Shown here: positions 28,151-37,281 of the stretch, piece after piece
How the letters are laid out: the number at the start of each line of letters is the position of its first letter
Numbering within the stretch: position 1 is the first letter of the stretch
Source of the DNA: Candidatus Poseidoniaceae archaeon
Lineage (GTDB): Archaea > Thermoplasmatota > Poseidoniia > Poseidoniales > Poseidoniaceae
Length of the DNA stretch: 64,000 nt
Reading direction: 5' to 3'
Assembly: GCA_949372645.1 (NCBI GenBank)
Contig: CASIAP010000005.1
Span: 124,001-188,000 of the forward strand
The notes under the pieces: model-generated
Told to the model about the DNA's origin: nothing
Seen by the model: the letters and a program-made list of their open reading frames with translations, nothing else
Databases searched by the model: none
Made by a program: the position numbers and the translations under genes

Positions 28151-28381
28151 ATGGCATTAACCTGCAACATTGGCGCTGCTGGAAAAGCAGCAAGATTGAG
28201 AGTCGGAATACTGGGTGTCGCCGGAGGACTCGGATTAGCCGCGCTCGTCGGCACAGGAATCCTACCCACACTTGGATGGTGGGCAGTCGCTGCCTCCGTC
28301 GCAGGTGGCTCTTTTGCCATTTGGGAAGCCCGTGCTGGATGGTGCGTAGTCCGAGCAATGGGATTCAAAACCCCTGTTTGA
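28151..28381 (+). CDS. small two-span membrane protein, DUF2892/YgaP-like
   Basis: 76 residues. The layout NIGAAGKAARLRVGILGVAGGLGLAALV, then a second hydrophobic span and a closing ARAGWCVVRAMGFKTPV matches the DUF2892 (YgaP transmembrane domain) family: N-x-G-x-x-x-x-x-x-R at the start and a Cys near the end of span two. In bacteria this module is often fused or adjacent to a rhodanese domain; a rhodanese gene occurs about 2 kb away (30468) but not in the same operon. Convergent with rmuC, with no gap between the stops. Confidence 0.7.
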   Translation: MALTCNIGAAGKAARLRVGILGVAGGLGLAALVGTGILPTLGWWAVAASVAGGSFAIWEARAGWCVVRAMGFKTPV

Positions 28382-29680
28382 TTACTCTTCTTCAGATGAA
28401 GTTGCGATCTGTTTGACGGTATGAGCAATTGCTGTAGCAGGTAACTCGGCGAGTTTTCTTTGAGACCCTTCCGTCACTTTCAATTCCTCTAATCGTCGCC
28501 CACTTGGAACGACCCGGCTATCGTACGAGCCTACTGCATCATTATAGGCGCCAACAACTGTGTTGATGCCTCGTCCCATCTTGGCCAAATCATGACTAAA
28601 CTTAGCAACTCGGTCATAGAATTCTCGCGCCCTGGAATGGATTTCTTTCGCATTCTCTGCCATCGATTGTTGCTGCCAATACAAACCAACCGTTCGCAAT
28701 AAAGCAATGAGCGTCACAGGTGTGACAATCAAGACATGCTTGCCAAAGGCGTATTCCTGAAGAGATGGTTCGTATTCAAAAGCAGTTGAAAGAATCGGTT
28801 CTGCTGGAATGAACATGACTGTGAAATCGACACCTTCGAGCAAACGAGGGTAATCGCGTTCAACGAGGTCGTCGATGTGTTTCTTCACAGCTTTGGCATG
28901 CTCTTTCATCTTGAGCCCGCGTGCATCGCCATCATCGAGTTCAAGTCCATCCCAATAGGCTGCCAAAGGTACTTTCGAATCGACGGGTATCGATCCCCCA
29001 TTTGGAATCTTAGCAAGTAAATCGACCCGTGCGCCACCTGCACCAGATTTGAGTGTGACTTCAACATCGAAATCACAATGCTCGAGCATACCAGCTGCTT
29101 CTGCAATATTTTTGAGAGCAACCTGACCCCAATTCCCTCTCGCTTTAACCGAACCTCGTAAGGCTGTTGAGAGTTGAACGTTCGTGTCTCGTAAATCGAC
29201 GGTCTGCTTGTGGAGCATGTCGGCTGTTCGCTTAAGTCCTTGATAGGCACCTTCACGTTTCAATTCCATCTCACTGGTTGCTTTCTCGAGCTTTTCCAAA
29301 TGTTCTTTAATCGGTGTAACCAGTAACTCAACTTCTTTTTTCCGAGCATCGTGATCTTTGACAGCTTCTGATTCGACTTTTCCAAGTCGTTGTTCTGCAA
29401 GGAGGAGAAAATCTTCAGAGTTTTGTCGAGCAGCGTTGGTTGCAAGCGTTTTCATCTCTGCCAACATCAATTCTTTACTTTGCGAAAGGGCTGTTGCTTG
29501 AGCTTCAGCACGAATGTTGGCCTCTGTAACTTGTGCATCAGCCCGAATGGTAACCTCTGTGATTTGTGCTTCAGCACGCACGACTTCGTTTGCGTAACGA
29601 TTCTTGGCCAAAAGCCATCCAATTCCAAGCCCTAATGCGACGCCAAATGCCATCAATCCGAATTCAGCTACGCCGGCCAT
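28382..29680 (-). CDS. rmuC: RmuC-family protein
   Basis: 432 residues. One N-terminal membrane span (FGLMAFGVALGLGIGWLL), a long coiled coil (about residues 25-190) and the RmuC domain: GNWGQVALKNIAEAAGM, IPVDSKVPLAAYWDGL, DFTVMFIPAEPILSTAFEYEPSL, and VLIVTPVTLIALLRTVGLYWQQQ are all diagnostic. RmuC limits DNA inversions and contains a PD-(D/E)xK nuclease-like fold; the DSK segment belongs to it. Membrane anchoring and coiled coil are usual for the family. Stands alone between a convergent small gene and the L15e gene. Confidence 0.93.
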   Translation of the reverse strand: MAGVAEFGLMAFGVALGLGIGWLLAKNRYANEVVRAEAQITEVTIRADAQVTEANIRAEAQATALSQSKELMLAEMKTLATNAARQNSEDFLLLAEQRLGKVESEAVKDHDARKKEVELLVTPIKEHLEKLEKATSEMELKREGAYQGLKRTADMLHKQTVDLRDTNVQLSTALRGSVKARGNWGQVALKNIAEAAGMLEHCDFDVEVTLKSGAGGARVDLLAKIPNGGSIPVDSKVPLAAYWDGLELDDGDARGLKMKEHAKAVKKHIDDLVERDYPRLLEGVDFTVMFIPAEPILSTAFEYEPSLQEYAFGKHVLIVTPVTLIALLRTVGLYWQQQSMAENAKEIHSRAREFYDRVAKFSHDLAKMGRGINTVVGAYNDAVGSYDSRVVPSGRRLEELKVTEGSQRKLAELPATAIAHTVKQIATSSEEE

Positions 29681-29741
29681 GTTTCAAACAAAGTGTCGAC
29701 ACTTCTTGAAGACATTGGCCAGAGTTGAGCAAGGAGCTCAA

Positions 29742-30344
29742 TCACTTTCCACGGTTGAGGTTTGCCTTGAGGGAAGGTCGCAACTTCTCAGCGCCCTTAC
29801 CCTTGTTGTGCAGACCACGTCCTCGCTTTCCAGCTGAGGTCTTGCCACGGTAAACTCGTCCACGGTGGGACTTGTTTCCGTTTGCTGCACTGAACACACC
29901 GAGTTGCTTGTCAGCGATGATAGCAGGGTGGTGTGTATCGAGGAGAATTACTTCATAGAACTTGTGCTTACCGTCTTGTCCAACCCAGTATGAGTTGAGA
30001 ACTTCCATGTTTGGGAAGTGACGTGCAACACGCTCTTCGGCCATGCGTTGCGTGTTCTTTGCCATGGTGATCTTCTTCATACCAGCCTTACTTGGCTTAC
30101 GCTTCATGTTAATCTTACCCTTACGAAGTCCACCACGGCGGATTCGTGTTCGGATGACAACAACGCCTTGCTTGGCTTTGTAGCCCATACGACGAGCTGC
30201 ATCTATTCGAGTAGGACGTTCAATCTTACAGTTGACCGGTTCACGGCGCCATTGAGCCATACGGGCCTGGCGGAACATGTGAGGCACAGCCTCTTTCGGT
30301 TGCTTCCAAGTGTCACGAACATGTTGATACAATCCCCGAGTCAT
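29742..30344 (-). CDS. rpl15e: 50S ribosomal protein L15e
   Basis: Large-subunit ribosomal protein found only in archaea and eukaryotes, 200 residues. Signature stretches: TRGLYQHVRDTWKQP at the N-terminus, RPTRIDAARRMGYKAKQG, RIRRGGLRKGKINMKRKP, and the C-terminal NKSHRGRVYRGKTSAGKRGRGL. The ATG at 30344 has AGGTG upstream and fits the family start. It is a firm marker that this DNA is archaeal. Single gene, preceded by a 120-bp gap that should hold its promoter. Confidence 0.97.
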   Translation of the reverse strand: MTRGLYQHVRDTWKQPKEAVPHMFRQARMAQWRREPVNCKIERPTRIDAARRMGYKAKQGVVVIRTRIRRGGLRKGKINMKRKPSKAGMKKITMAKNTQRMAEERVARHFPNMEVLNSYWVGQDGKHKFYEVILLDTHHPAIIADKQLGVFSAANGNKSHRGRVYRGKTSAGKRGRGLHNKGKGAEKLRPSLKANLNRGK

Positions 30345-30467
30345 AATGAACACCTGCGCTTCTCAGCATCCTGCCGACTTAACTCCCCTTTATGAGCCTG
30401 CCCACGCGTCAACGGTCTTCGAATTCGTTGTAAAACGCGTGCTGCTGTCGTTTTTATTGTTCTCTTT

Positions 30468-30839
30468 TCACTCGATTTGTAAGCCTTCTGCTTGAATTCC
30501 ACGCCAGCCGCCCCAGAGAGAAATTGCCTCACTGTAACCCATTTCCTTGAGCGATTTGGCTGCGATTGCACTTCGGAAGCCCCCGCCACAGTACAATACA
30601 ATGCGTGAATCGTCGGGGAGTTCATGCTTTTCGATGTCTCGTTCAAGTACACCTTTTCCGATGTGTACGGCACCCGCCAGATGGCCGGCTTCGAACTCAT
30701 GACGTTCTCGAACATCCAAAACGATGAGTGGTTTTCCGTCCTCAAGCATCATTCTGAGATCCTTCGCTTCGCATTCAGGGATTTCTGCACGTGCTGCTTC
30801 AACAACGGCCAGGAATTTTGGGCTATGCTTTTTCGCCAT
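30468..30839 (-). CDS. rhodanese-like sulfurtransferase
   Basis: 123 residues from the ATG at 30839: one rhodanese domain. Motifs are LIVLDVRERHEFEAGHLAGAVHI and the active loop VLYCGGGFRSA with the catalytic Cys at about 84, followed by LWGGWRGIQAEG. Rhodaneses carry persulfide sulfur for thiolation or detoxification. The loop CGGGFRS keeps the length needed for sulfur transfer. Divergent from the TrmH-family gene, whose ATG is only about 50 bp away, so the two promoters must be compact or overlap. Confidence 0.9.
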   Translation of the reverse strand: MAKKHSPKFLAVVEAARAEIPECEAKDLRMMLEDGKPLIVLDVRERHEFEAGHLAGAVHIGKGVLERDIEKHELPDDSRIVLYCGGGFRSAIAAKSLKEMGYSEAISLWGGWRGIQAEGLQIE

Positions 30840-30889
30840 GGTCCTGCCAGTACGGATAGCCTCATGAGTGCTACGGCCCACGGCACTTC

Positions 30890-31600
30890 ATGGCAGGACA
30901 GATTACCGGGAGAGAAGCAGTGCTTGCTGCGCTTCTATCCGGGGATGCCATCGAGATGGTGTTGGTCGACCGCGAAAAGGATACGGCTGAGATTCGAAGT
31001 CTGTGTGAACAACACAACATCCCCCTCGAAGAAGGTTCAACCAACGACCTTTGGAGAATGTCTACGGATGGTTTTGTCGATGCATTGGCTTTGACTGGAC
31101 GGGTGCCTGCTGGGGATTTGAATGAAGTCATGGAGCGTGGAGGAACCATCTGGTTTTTCGATGGAGTTACCTATTCAACCAACCTCGGTTTTGCCATTCG
31201 ATGTGCTGAAGTATCAGGTGCTGATGCTGTTGTTTTGAACGTCTACAAGACCCATGAAGAGCGTCGGACTATTCGTCGTTCAAGTATGCGAGCTGACAGG
31301 TTCATTCCAGTCGTTTACAGCACTACCAATGAAATTCTTGAAGCTGCCAAAACTCACAATGTTCGAATTATTGCAGTCGAAGATGTGGGGACCCATGAAC
31401 CATGGAATGAAGATTTGACCGGTGATGTGATGTTGGTTGTCGGAGCTGAAAAAGAGGGAATAAGTGAACAGGTCTTAGCCGCTGCAGACGCTTGTGTCTT
31501 GTTGCCAATGGACGGTTTTGTGCCTTCCTACAACCTGCAAGTAGCTGTGAGTGTCGTTGCTGTTGAAGCGCTTCGACAGCGAAATCTGAAGAAAGACTGA
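30890..31600 (+). CDS. TrmH/SpoU-family RNA 2'-O-methyltransferase
   Basis: 236 residues with a small substrate-binding N-domain (GREAVLAALLSGDAIEMVLVD) and a SpoU knotted methyltransferase domain. Motif 1 is TNLGFAIRCAEVSGADAV, motif 2 is MLVVGAEKEGISEQVL and motif 3 is LPMDGFVPSYNLQVAVSV. It should methylate ribose in rRNA or tRNA using S-adenosylmethionine; the target cannot be read from the sequence. Motif 3 has P-S-Y-N-L where most family members have S-L-N-V, a modest departure. Confidence 0.9.
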   Translation: MAGQITGREAVLAALLSGDAIEMVLVDREKDTAEIRSLCEQHNIPLEEGSTNDLWRMSTDGFVDALALTGRVPAGDLNEVMERGGTIWFFDGVTYSTNLGFAIRCAEVSGADAVVLNVYKTHEERRTIRRSSMRADRFIPVVYSTTNEILEAAKTHNVRIIAVEDVGTHEPWNEDLTGDVMLVVGAEKEGISEQVLAAADACVLLPMDGFVPSYNLQVAVSVVAVEALRQRNLKKD

Positions 31601-31621
31601 ACGCTCTTTCAATTGAGGTAT

Positions 31622-32122
31622 TCAACCGATTTTCGCCCAGAATGCTTCGATGTCACTGCTTTCAGTCATTGGACCAAGGTGCCGTTCAATCATCACGCCT
31701 TCACTGTTCACGAGAATGAGGGTAGGGGTGTTTTTGATGTCCAAAGATTTTGCAAGTTCAGCATTTGCAGAAAAAGGAGCGTCCACAGTGCTGTTTTCTT
31801 TACTTTCATTCACTTGAAGATGCCAATCATCTAACTTCTCACTGTCTGAATCATCGGTTGAAACGATAATGTATGTGTGCTCAGAAAGTTGGTTATCGAC
31901 TGCATGAATCGTTGGGCGACATTGGCTGCACCATGATGCTGAAAAGTGAAGAATGTAGGGTGTGCCAAGAAGATTGTCTGATGAATACGTCATTTCATCA
32001 TCTGCAGCAACAGAAAAGGTTGGAATCATTTCACCGTCCACTGAGTCATCACCAGAAGTACAACCTGGTGTAATGGTTAACAAGGCCACGAGTATGACGA
32101 GGAGGGTGGCTTTCATCTGCAT
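31622..32122 (-). CDS. thioredoxin-like (TlpA/ResA-type) lipoprotein
   Basis: 166 residues. The signal ends in TITPGCTSGD, a lipobox-like site with Cys 21 as the likely lipidated residue. The outer domain has HFSASWCSQCRP (Cys 65 and 68) with the WCxxC active site, and a cis-Pro loop in KNTPTLILVNSEG. It is expected to reduce or isomerise disulfides outside the cell, which fits a genome encoding many Cys-paired surface proteins. Convergent with the TrmH-family gene and divergent from the next gene, with which it may share a bidirectional AT-rich promoter (about 32143-32158). Confidence 0.88.
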   Translation of the reverse strand: MQMKATLLVILVALLTITPGCTSGDDSVDGEMIPTFSVAADDEMTYSSDNLLGTPYILHFSASWCSQCRPTIHAVDNQLSEHTYIIVSTDDSDSEKLDDWHLQVNESKENSTVDAPFSANAELAKSLDIKNTPTLILVNSEGVMIERHLGPMTESSDIEAFWAKIG

Positions 32123-32215
32123 GATTTAATGCAGTGGCAATTCTTATTCATACTTACGCCTTTCATGAGCACCGAGGTTACAACATTGATAACCAAACAG
32201 TGTGAGGAGGGAGAT

Positions 32216-33253
32216 ATGCGCAAGGTGATGCTTTCTCTCCTGCTTGCGTTGCTTCTTGTGTTGCTGTATGGTTCGTTGAATGAATACCAACACGCAACTG
32301 AATTGAAGGATACTGAGGCCTTGTTCTCCGATGGTGATAATGATGGCTTTGATGAAAATGACGATTGCCCAAGCGATGCTGGCAATTCAACTCTTGACCG
32401 AAACGGTTGCCTTGACAGTGATGGCGACGGATATTCTGATGGAGACAGTACCTGGAATACCTCCGATGGCGCAGATGCATTTCCACTCAGAAGTGATGCT
32501 TGGAGCGACATTGACGGCGATGGTTTTGCTGACCAGCCAAACCTCGACATCACTGATGATTGTCCTTTGAAAAATGGAAAAAGCCGCATCGTATTGAGCG
32601 GATGTTCCGATATGGACTTGGATTGGATACCAGATGTGCTCGATGATGATATTGATGGCGATGGGATTTCAAATGAAATGGAACGTGCTGCCTCTCTTGT
32701 CTTGAAGTATTATGACCCGATGGATGCGAGTTCTGTCCCAACTGATTCTGATTTTGACACCATTCCAGATGCAATCGATACGGATGATGACAACGATGGA
32801 TGGCCTGACCTTGTAGAGCAAGACCGAGGTTCGGATCCAATGAGTTATGATGACACCCCTTTCAACCAATATTTTGGAATTACAACTGGATTCTTCTACC
32901 TTGGTGGTTTCGATACATCTTCGGAATACGATGCTGAAGCATTGGAACTCTCTCTATCGGGGGTGCTTGAAATCGTAACTGAAGAACTTGTCATCCCTTT
33001 GTTGCTGATTCCTATCTATCTTTTTTTCTTTGTTTCACGACGAAAGCGATTTGAAACATTACGTCTCGAGATAAACGACTCTGTATCTGAGGAAGAACTC
33101 TTTGCCTTGGAGAAGGAAGTCAACAGACTCATTGAAAATAGGAAAATTAAAACATTACATGGCTTGATTTTGAGAAATACCATCGAAGAGCGTGAAAGTT
33201 CAATTCGAGAAACCTCTTCTTCGAACAAAAAGTTGAGAACGGAAGAAGAATAA
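32216..33253 (+). CDS. membrane protein with extracellular thrombospondin-type-3 (Ca-binding) repeats
   Basis: 345 residues from the ATG at 32216, preceded by GAGGAGGGAG. Signal or anchor segment (LSLLLALLLVLLYGSL), then Asp/Asn/Gly-rich calcium-type repeats (SDGDNDGFDENDDCP, DSDGDGYSDGDS, DTDDDNDGWPDLVEQDRGSDP), then a membrane span (LVIPLLLIPIYLFFFVS) and a charged helical cytoplasmic tail of about 75 residues. The layout repeats that of the giant RCC1 protein's C-terminal region (TSP3 repeat, span, helical tail). Function unknown. Confidence 0.82.
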   Translation: MRKVMLSLLLALLLVLLYGSLNEYQHATELKDTEALFSDGDNDGFDENDDCPSDAGNSTLDRNGCLDSDGDGYSDGDSTWNTSDGADAFPLRSDAWSDIDGDGFADQPNLDITDDCPLKNGKSRIVLSGCSDMDLDWIPDVLDDDIDGDGISNEMERAASLVLKYYDPMDASSVPTDSDFDTIPDAIDTDDDNDGWPDLVEQDRGSDPMSYDDTPFNQYFGITTGFFYLGGFDTSSEYDAEALELSLSGVLEIVTEELVIPLLLIPIYLFFFVSRRKRFETLRLEINDSVSEEELFALEKEVNRLIENRKIKTLHGLILRNTIEERESSIRETSSSNKKLRTEEE

Positions 33254-33276
33254 ATCCTCTGAACTGCGTAAGAACG

Positions 33277-33309
33277 TACCTCGCGGCAAAAACAAAAGGG
33301 GCCGAGGTA
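33277..33309. terminator. possible hairpin after the TSP3 membrane protein gene
   Basis: TACCTCG at 33277 and CGAGGTA at 33303 are exact inverted copies around an A-rich loop, starting 24 bp after the stop codon. No clear T-run follows. Confidence 0.3.
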
Positions 33310-33362
33310 GAGATATGTGGCTTACTTTCATCCTCAATACCTATGTGTAATGTGCCGCAGGA

Positions 33363-34136
33363 ATGGATAAGGGCGTATCTGTGACGAAAAGAAAATACGG
33401 CAAAAGCAATGTCATTGATTTATCAGAATGGGGCAGGCCATTTGCTCGAATTCTTGCCAATTTCTTGAAAGAGAAGCCTGTATCCGTGATACAGGTCACC
33501 AATCTTCATTTCGTACTCTCCTTGTTTTGTGCTTGGCTCATCTTCGAGGGGCACACAAGAGAAGGTTGTTTTCTGTTAATCATCAAAGGAGTGCTCGATG
33601 CAGTTGATGGTGAATTAGCACGTATTCGTGAACGACCATCTCACGTCGGAAGGTACTGGGATACCGTAGCAGATACAATTGGACTGATTGCGGTCATGTG
33701 GGCATTTGGGAGTCTTTTGGCCTGGGACATCGGTTTAACTTCGCTCATGATATTAGCCGTACTCTTTCAGTATTCATTGTTCAATCATTTTTCAATACGA
33801 ATGAGAGTCTTAGGCTCAGGTGACTCGACCAGCCGGATTGATGAGCGTATTCGCCCCGTTGCTCAGCCATGGGAGCGACAAAGAAATGTGAATATTTTTC
33901 ACACCATTTATCTCATATTTTTCAGTTGGCAAGACAGTATTATTTCCACCTTGACTGGAAAGGGTTCAAAGAAATTATTGTTTGAACTGACTGTTTCTTC
34001 TTCACTTGGATACGGTATGCAATCGATCCTCATCTTTGGGCTTGCACTTACACAGAATCTCGACTATCTCCCACACTTGATTTTAGGTGTCAATGGATCG
34101 TTAATGGCCGCAGTCATCATCCGAAGTCGATTGTGA
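33363..34136 (+). CDS. CDP-alcohol phosphatidyltransferase family membrane enzyme
   Basis: 257 residues. The full family signature D-x2-DG-x2-AR-x8-G-x3-D-x3-D is present as DAVDGELAR, eight residues, GRYWDTVAD (Asp 79, 82, 100, 104). These bind CDP and metal and catalyse transfer of a phospho-alcohol head group, in archaea for example inositol phosphate, glycerol phosphate or serine onto CDP-archaeol. Several membrane spans flank the motif. The alcohol substrate cannot be deduced. The N-terminal region has an additional basic cytoplasmic segment. Confidence 0.9.
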   Translation: MDKGVSVTKRKYGKSNVIDLSEWGRPFARILANFLKEKPVSVIQVTNLHFVLSLFCAWLIFEGHTREGCFLLIIKGVLDAVDGELARIRERPSHVGRYWDTVADTIGLIAVMWAFGSLLAWDIGLTSLMILAVLFQYSLFNHFSIRMRVLGSGDSTSRIDERIRPVAQPWERQRNVNIFHTIYLIFFSWQDSIISTLTGKGSKKLLFELTVSSSLGYGMQSILIFGLALTQNLDYLPHLILGVNGSLMAAVIIRSRL

Positions 34137-34250
34137 CGATTCTGAACTATGATGAGACTCGGTTTCATCAAAAACCCCTCAAATCGGCGTTAAAAAGAAC
34201 TCGGGGCATTACAAAACAAAGTTCATTAAACATTACATATTGGTGTTAGC

Positions 34251-37187
34251 ATGCGCCGAAATGCTATTTTGATTTGTTTTATTATGTTGGTTGGAACTCT
34301 TCCTCTTGCCCTTATTGGTATCAGTTCAGCCACTGAACACACTGTTTCAGTTAGTGCGGATGGGTACGAACACTTCGCTCTAGGGCAGATTAACCAAGGC
34401 CAGGAATTGTCCATTGATTACGATCTAAGTGGAAACGTCGACGTTCTTTTATTGAATCAAGAACAGTTCAACCAATGGAGCACAGGAGGTACCCAACACA
34501 TCGAATCTGGTTCGGATTACGACGATAAGAAGGATGACTACATATTCACTATTGATGAATCAAACACCTACCACCTCATCTTTGATAACAGTCAGCAGGC
34601 AGGTGAAGCATCCAGCTCTGGGTCGACAATTACTGGAACTGCCACAACATCGCTTTTGTCACCAGAACCAGACCGACTTCGCACTCGTACGTGGGCAGGA
34701 GTGGGGTCGTCGATCGATATTCTCGCACCCGAAGTGGAAATTGGTGAAATCATCTCCATTTCAGTTCACTGCGACATAGGTTTGACAAGTGGTGATGACT
34801 TAGACTTCTTACTCAGAGATTCAGTGCAAAAGAATGCTCCTGGAGCGATTACAGATTGGAATCGCCATGCTTCTTTCGAAGATACCTGTTCCTATTCTTG
34901 GGAATATGAGACAAATAAAGAATCCAGTTGGTTCCTCACCGTTGATAATTCAGATACTGCTCGTACTGACGGTTTAAGCAATGGAGTTATGGTGGATGTT
35001 GTCATTGAAGTGCGAAGTTTAATCCCCTTGATTGAGGTTGTTGATACCTCACGTATGATTGATTCTGGAGACTATTACCGTGTTGATATAGGGTATATGC
35101 CGGCAGATGGTGTTGCTTACATTGATTTTTCATTCTGGAGTCATGGAACTGCAATGTTAACTGATGATTTGGATGTTCTCGTAATGGAAAGTACTGAAGC
35201 GAATCTATACGAAAGTGGAAACGATGCTACTGCCCTAGGCCATACGACTATACTCGATGCAACCAGCCAATCATGGTCGTACCAATTCGCAGAATCAGGA
35301 ACTTACAGCGTAATTTTCGATAACACTGACGAACCCGATGGAGGTGCTGGTGATGGCTCCGATATACAAGTGGAAATCGGGGTCACCTCATTGACTATTC
35401 CTTCACTTTTTGGCAACATATGGACTGGATGGCACCAATCACGCCATTACACCGATGAAGGAGGTCATATAGCCCTTGATCTTGGAACCTTATCCAGTGG
35501 CGAGGAGGTTTACTATTACATTGATGGGAGTAATGAGGGTGGAAGTATTTTCTCTGCCAAAGAATTTGATATTATGTTCATGACAAAGGTAAATTATGAT
35601 TTGTATGTCAATGGTTCTTCCACTTTCACTGCTCTTCAAGATGGAACAAATTACAAAGAAGGTGGAATTATTCCCACCATAGAAAATATTTCTATCGTTT
35701 CAAATGACCACTATATGCTGGTCATGGATGCCGCAGATGGGCCAAATTCAAACGCTGCAGATGAAAATGGAGATTGGATCTGGGAATTCATCGTTCTATC
35801 AGATGGTGGACCAATTGAAAACCTCCAATCTAAAGACGGACGATACCTTCAGAGCCTATCCATTGATTCAATTTCAGCTCCTGACAACGATAATGATGGT
35901 GTGAGGAACGGACTGGATGAATGCCAGTCAACATCAAGCGGAATGTCTGTTGATGCTACTGGCTGTTCAAATTCTGAATCGGATTCGGATGGTGATGGAG
36001 TTACAAATAACAACGATCAATGTCCCAATTCTGCCCATGGAGTTTCTGTTGATACCACCGGATGCGTTGTGGTTGTTGTGGCTGATGAAGACGGCGATGG
36101 CGTCAATGATGAAGACGACCAATGTGCAAATACGCCTGCTGGAACAAGCGTAGATACCAACGGATGCGCTTCCTCACAACTCGATAGCGATAACGATGGA
36201 GTTACAGATAACAACGACCAATGTGCAAATACACCTGCTGGAACAAGCGTAGATACTAACGGATGCGCTTCCTCACAACTCGATAGCGATAACGATGGAG
36301 TTACAGATAACAACGACCAATGTGCAAATACACCTGCTGGAACAAGCGTAGATACCAACGGATGCGCTGTTGTAGCTACTGATTCTGACGGCGATGGCGT
36401 CAATGATGAAGACGACCAATGTGCAAATACGCCTGCTGGAACAAGCGTAGATACCAACGGATGCGCTTCCTCACAACTCGATAGCGATAACGATGGAGTT
36501 ACAGATAACAACGACCAATGTGCAAATACACCTGCTGGAACAAGCGTAGATACCAACGGATGCGCTGTTGTAGCTACTGATTCTGACGGCGATGGCGTCA
36601 ATGATGAAGACGACCAATGTGCAAATACACCTGCTGGAACAAGCGTAGATACCAACGGATGCGCTGTTGTAGCTACTGATTCTGACGGCGATGGCGTCAA
36701 TGATGAAGACGACCAATGTGCAAATACGCCTGCTGGAACAAGCGTAGATACCAACGGATGCGCTGTTGTAGCTACTGATTCTGACGGTGATGGCGTCAAT
36801 GATGAAGACGACCAATGTGCAAATACACCTGCTGGAACAAGCGTAGATACCAACGGATGCGCTGTTGTAGCTACTGATTCTGACGGCGATGGCGTCAATG
36901 ATACAACCGATCAATGTTCGAACACACCAACTGGAGCAAACGCAGATTCAACCGGTTGCTCAGCATCTCAGAAAGACGGCGATGGCGACGGTGTAATGAA
37001 CGATATCGACGAATGTCTCAACACACCTGCTGGAGAGAGTGTTCTGGCAAATGGTTGTGTTGAGGGGATTTCACCGAACCTCGATAACGATGAAAACTCT
37101 GATGATTCAGACAAAGGCCTTCCCGGTTTCACTGCAGCACTCGCAACATTAGCGTTCATGGGTGCAGCGTTGATTCGCCGTGATTGA
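34251..37187 (+). CDS. secreted surface protein with thrombospondin-type-3 repeat array and PGF-CTERM anchor
   Basis: 978 residues. Signal peptide (ILICFIMLVGTLPLALIGIS), then three or four related beta domains (each ending in YHLIFDN-, WFLTVDN- or YSVIFDNT-like strands, a PPC-type fold), then a TSP3 array of 12 repeats rich in DxDxDGxxD calcium loops, each with a Cys pair. It ends in GLPGFTAALATLAFMGAALIRRD: the PGF motif, a hydrophobic stretch and terminal Arg, the pattern of PGF-CTERM proteins that archaeosortase A cleaves and lipid-anchors. The repeats would form a rigid Ca-stabilised stalk. Eight central repeats are nearly identical at DNA level. The archaeosortase is not in the window. 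Confidence 0.88.
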   Translation: MRRNAILICFIMLVGTLPLALIGISSATEHTVSVSADGYEHFALGQINQGQELSIDYDLSGNVDVLLLNQEQFNQWSTGGTQHIESGSDYDDKKDDYIFTIDESNTYHLIFDNSQQAGEASSSGSTITGTATTSLLSPEPDRLRTRTWAGVGSSIDILAPEVEIGEIISISVHCDIGLTSGDDLDFLLRDSVQKNAPGAITDWNRHASFEDTCSYSWEYETNKESSWFLTVDNSDTARTDGLSNGVMVDVVIEVRSLIPLIEVVDTSRMIDSGDYYRVDIGYMPADGVAYIDFSFWSHGTAMLTDDLDVLVMESTEANLYESGNDATALGHTTILDATSQSWSYQFAESGTYSVIFDNTDEPDGGAGDGSDIQVEIGVTSLTIPSLFGNIWTGWHQSRHYTDEGGHIALDLGTLSSGEEVYYYIDGSNEGGSIFSAKEFDIMFMTKVNYDLYVNGSSTFTALQDGTNYKEGGIIPTIENISIVSNDHYMLVMDAADGPNSNAADENGDWIWEFIVLSDGGPIENLQSKDGRYLQSLSIDSISAPDNDNDGVRNGLDECQSTSSGMSVDATGCSNSESDSDGDGVTNNNDQCPNSAHGVSVDTTGCVVVVVADEDGDGVNDEDDQCANTPAGTSVDTNGCASSQLDSDNDGVTDNNDQCANTPAGTSVDTNGCASSQLDSDNDGVTDNNDQCANTPAGTSVDTNGCAVVATDSDGDGVNDEDDQCANTPAGTSVDTNGCASSQLDSDNDGVTDNNDQCANTPAGTSVDTNGCAVVATDSDGDGVNDEDDQCANTPAGTSVDTNGCAVVATDSDGDGVNDEDDQCANTPAGTSVDTNGCAVVATDSDGDGVNDEDDQCANTPAGTSVDTNGCAVVATDSDGDGVNDTTDQCSNTPTGANADSTGCSASQKDGDGDGVMNDIDECLNTPAGESVLANGCVEGISPNLDNDENSDDSDKGLPGFTAALATLAFMGAALIRRD
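36084..36875 (+). repeat. eight tandem 99-bp coding repeats (TSP3)
   Basis: Units begin every 99 bp from 36084 (Asp codon GAT/GAC). Two versions alternate irregularly: one reads DNDGVTDNNDQC, the other DGDGVNDEDDQC, both followed by ANTPAGTSVDTNGCA. The order (B-A-A-B-A-B-B-B) and near-identity show recent duplication and unequal recombination. More divergent units flank both sides (35880-36083 and 36876-37070). Confidence 0.95.
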
Positions 37188-37281
37188 TTCAGAATCTGAG
37201 GAGTGGTTCTCATCCAGAGCTTCACTTAAGCGAGAGTATTTCTAAACGAGATACTATAGTGCAAAAGCCTGAACGAAGGAC

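Noticed and set aside
36017..36898. Long open frame on the minus strand across the TSP3 repeats (293 codons)
   Set aside because: A by-product of the repeat's base composition; its sequence is a monotonous repeat with no start signal, and the plus-strand frame explains the DNA.
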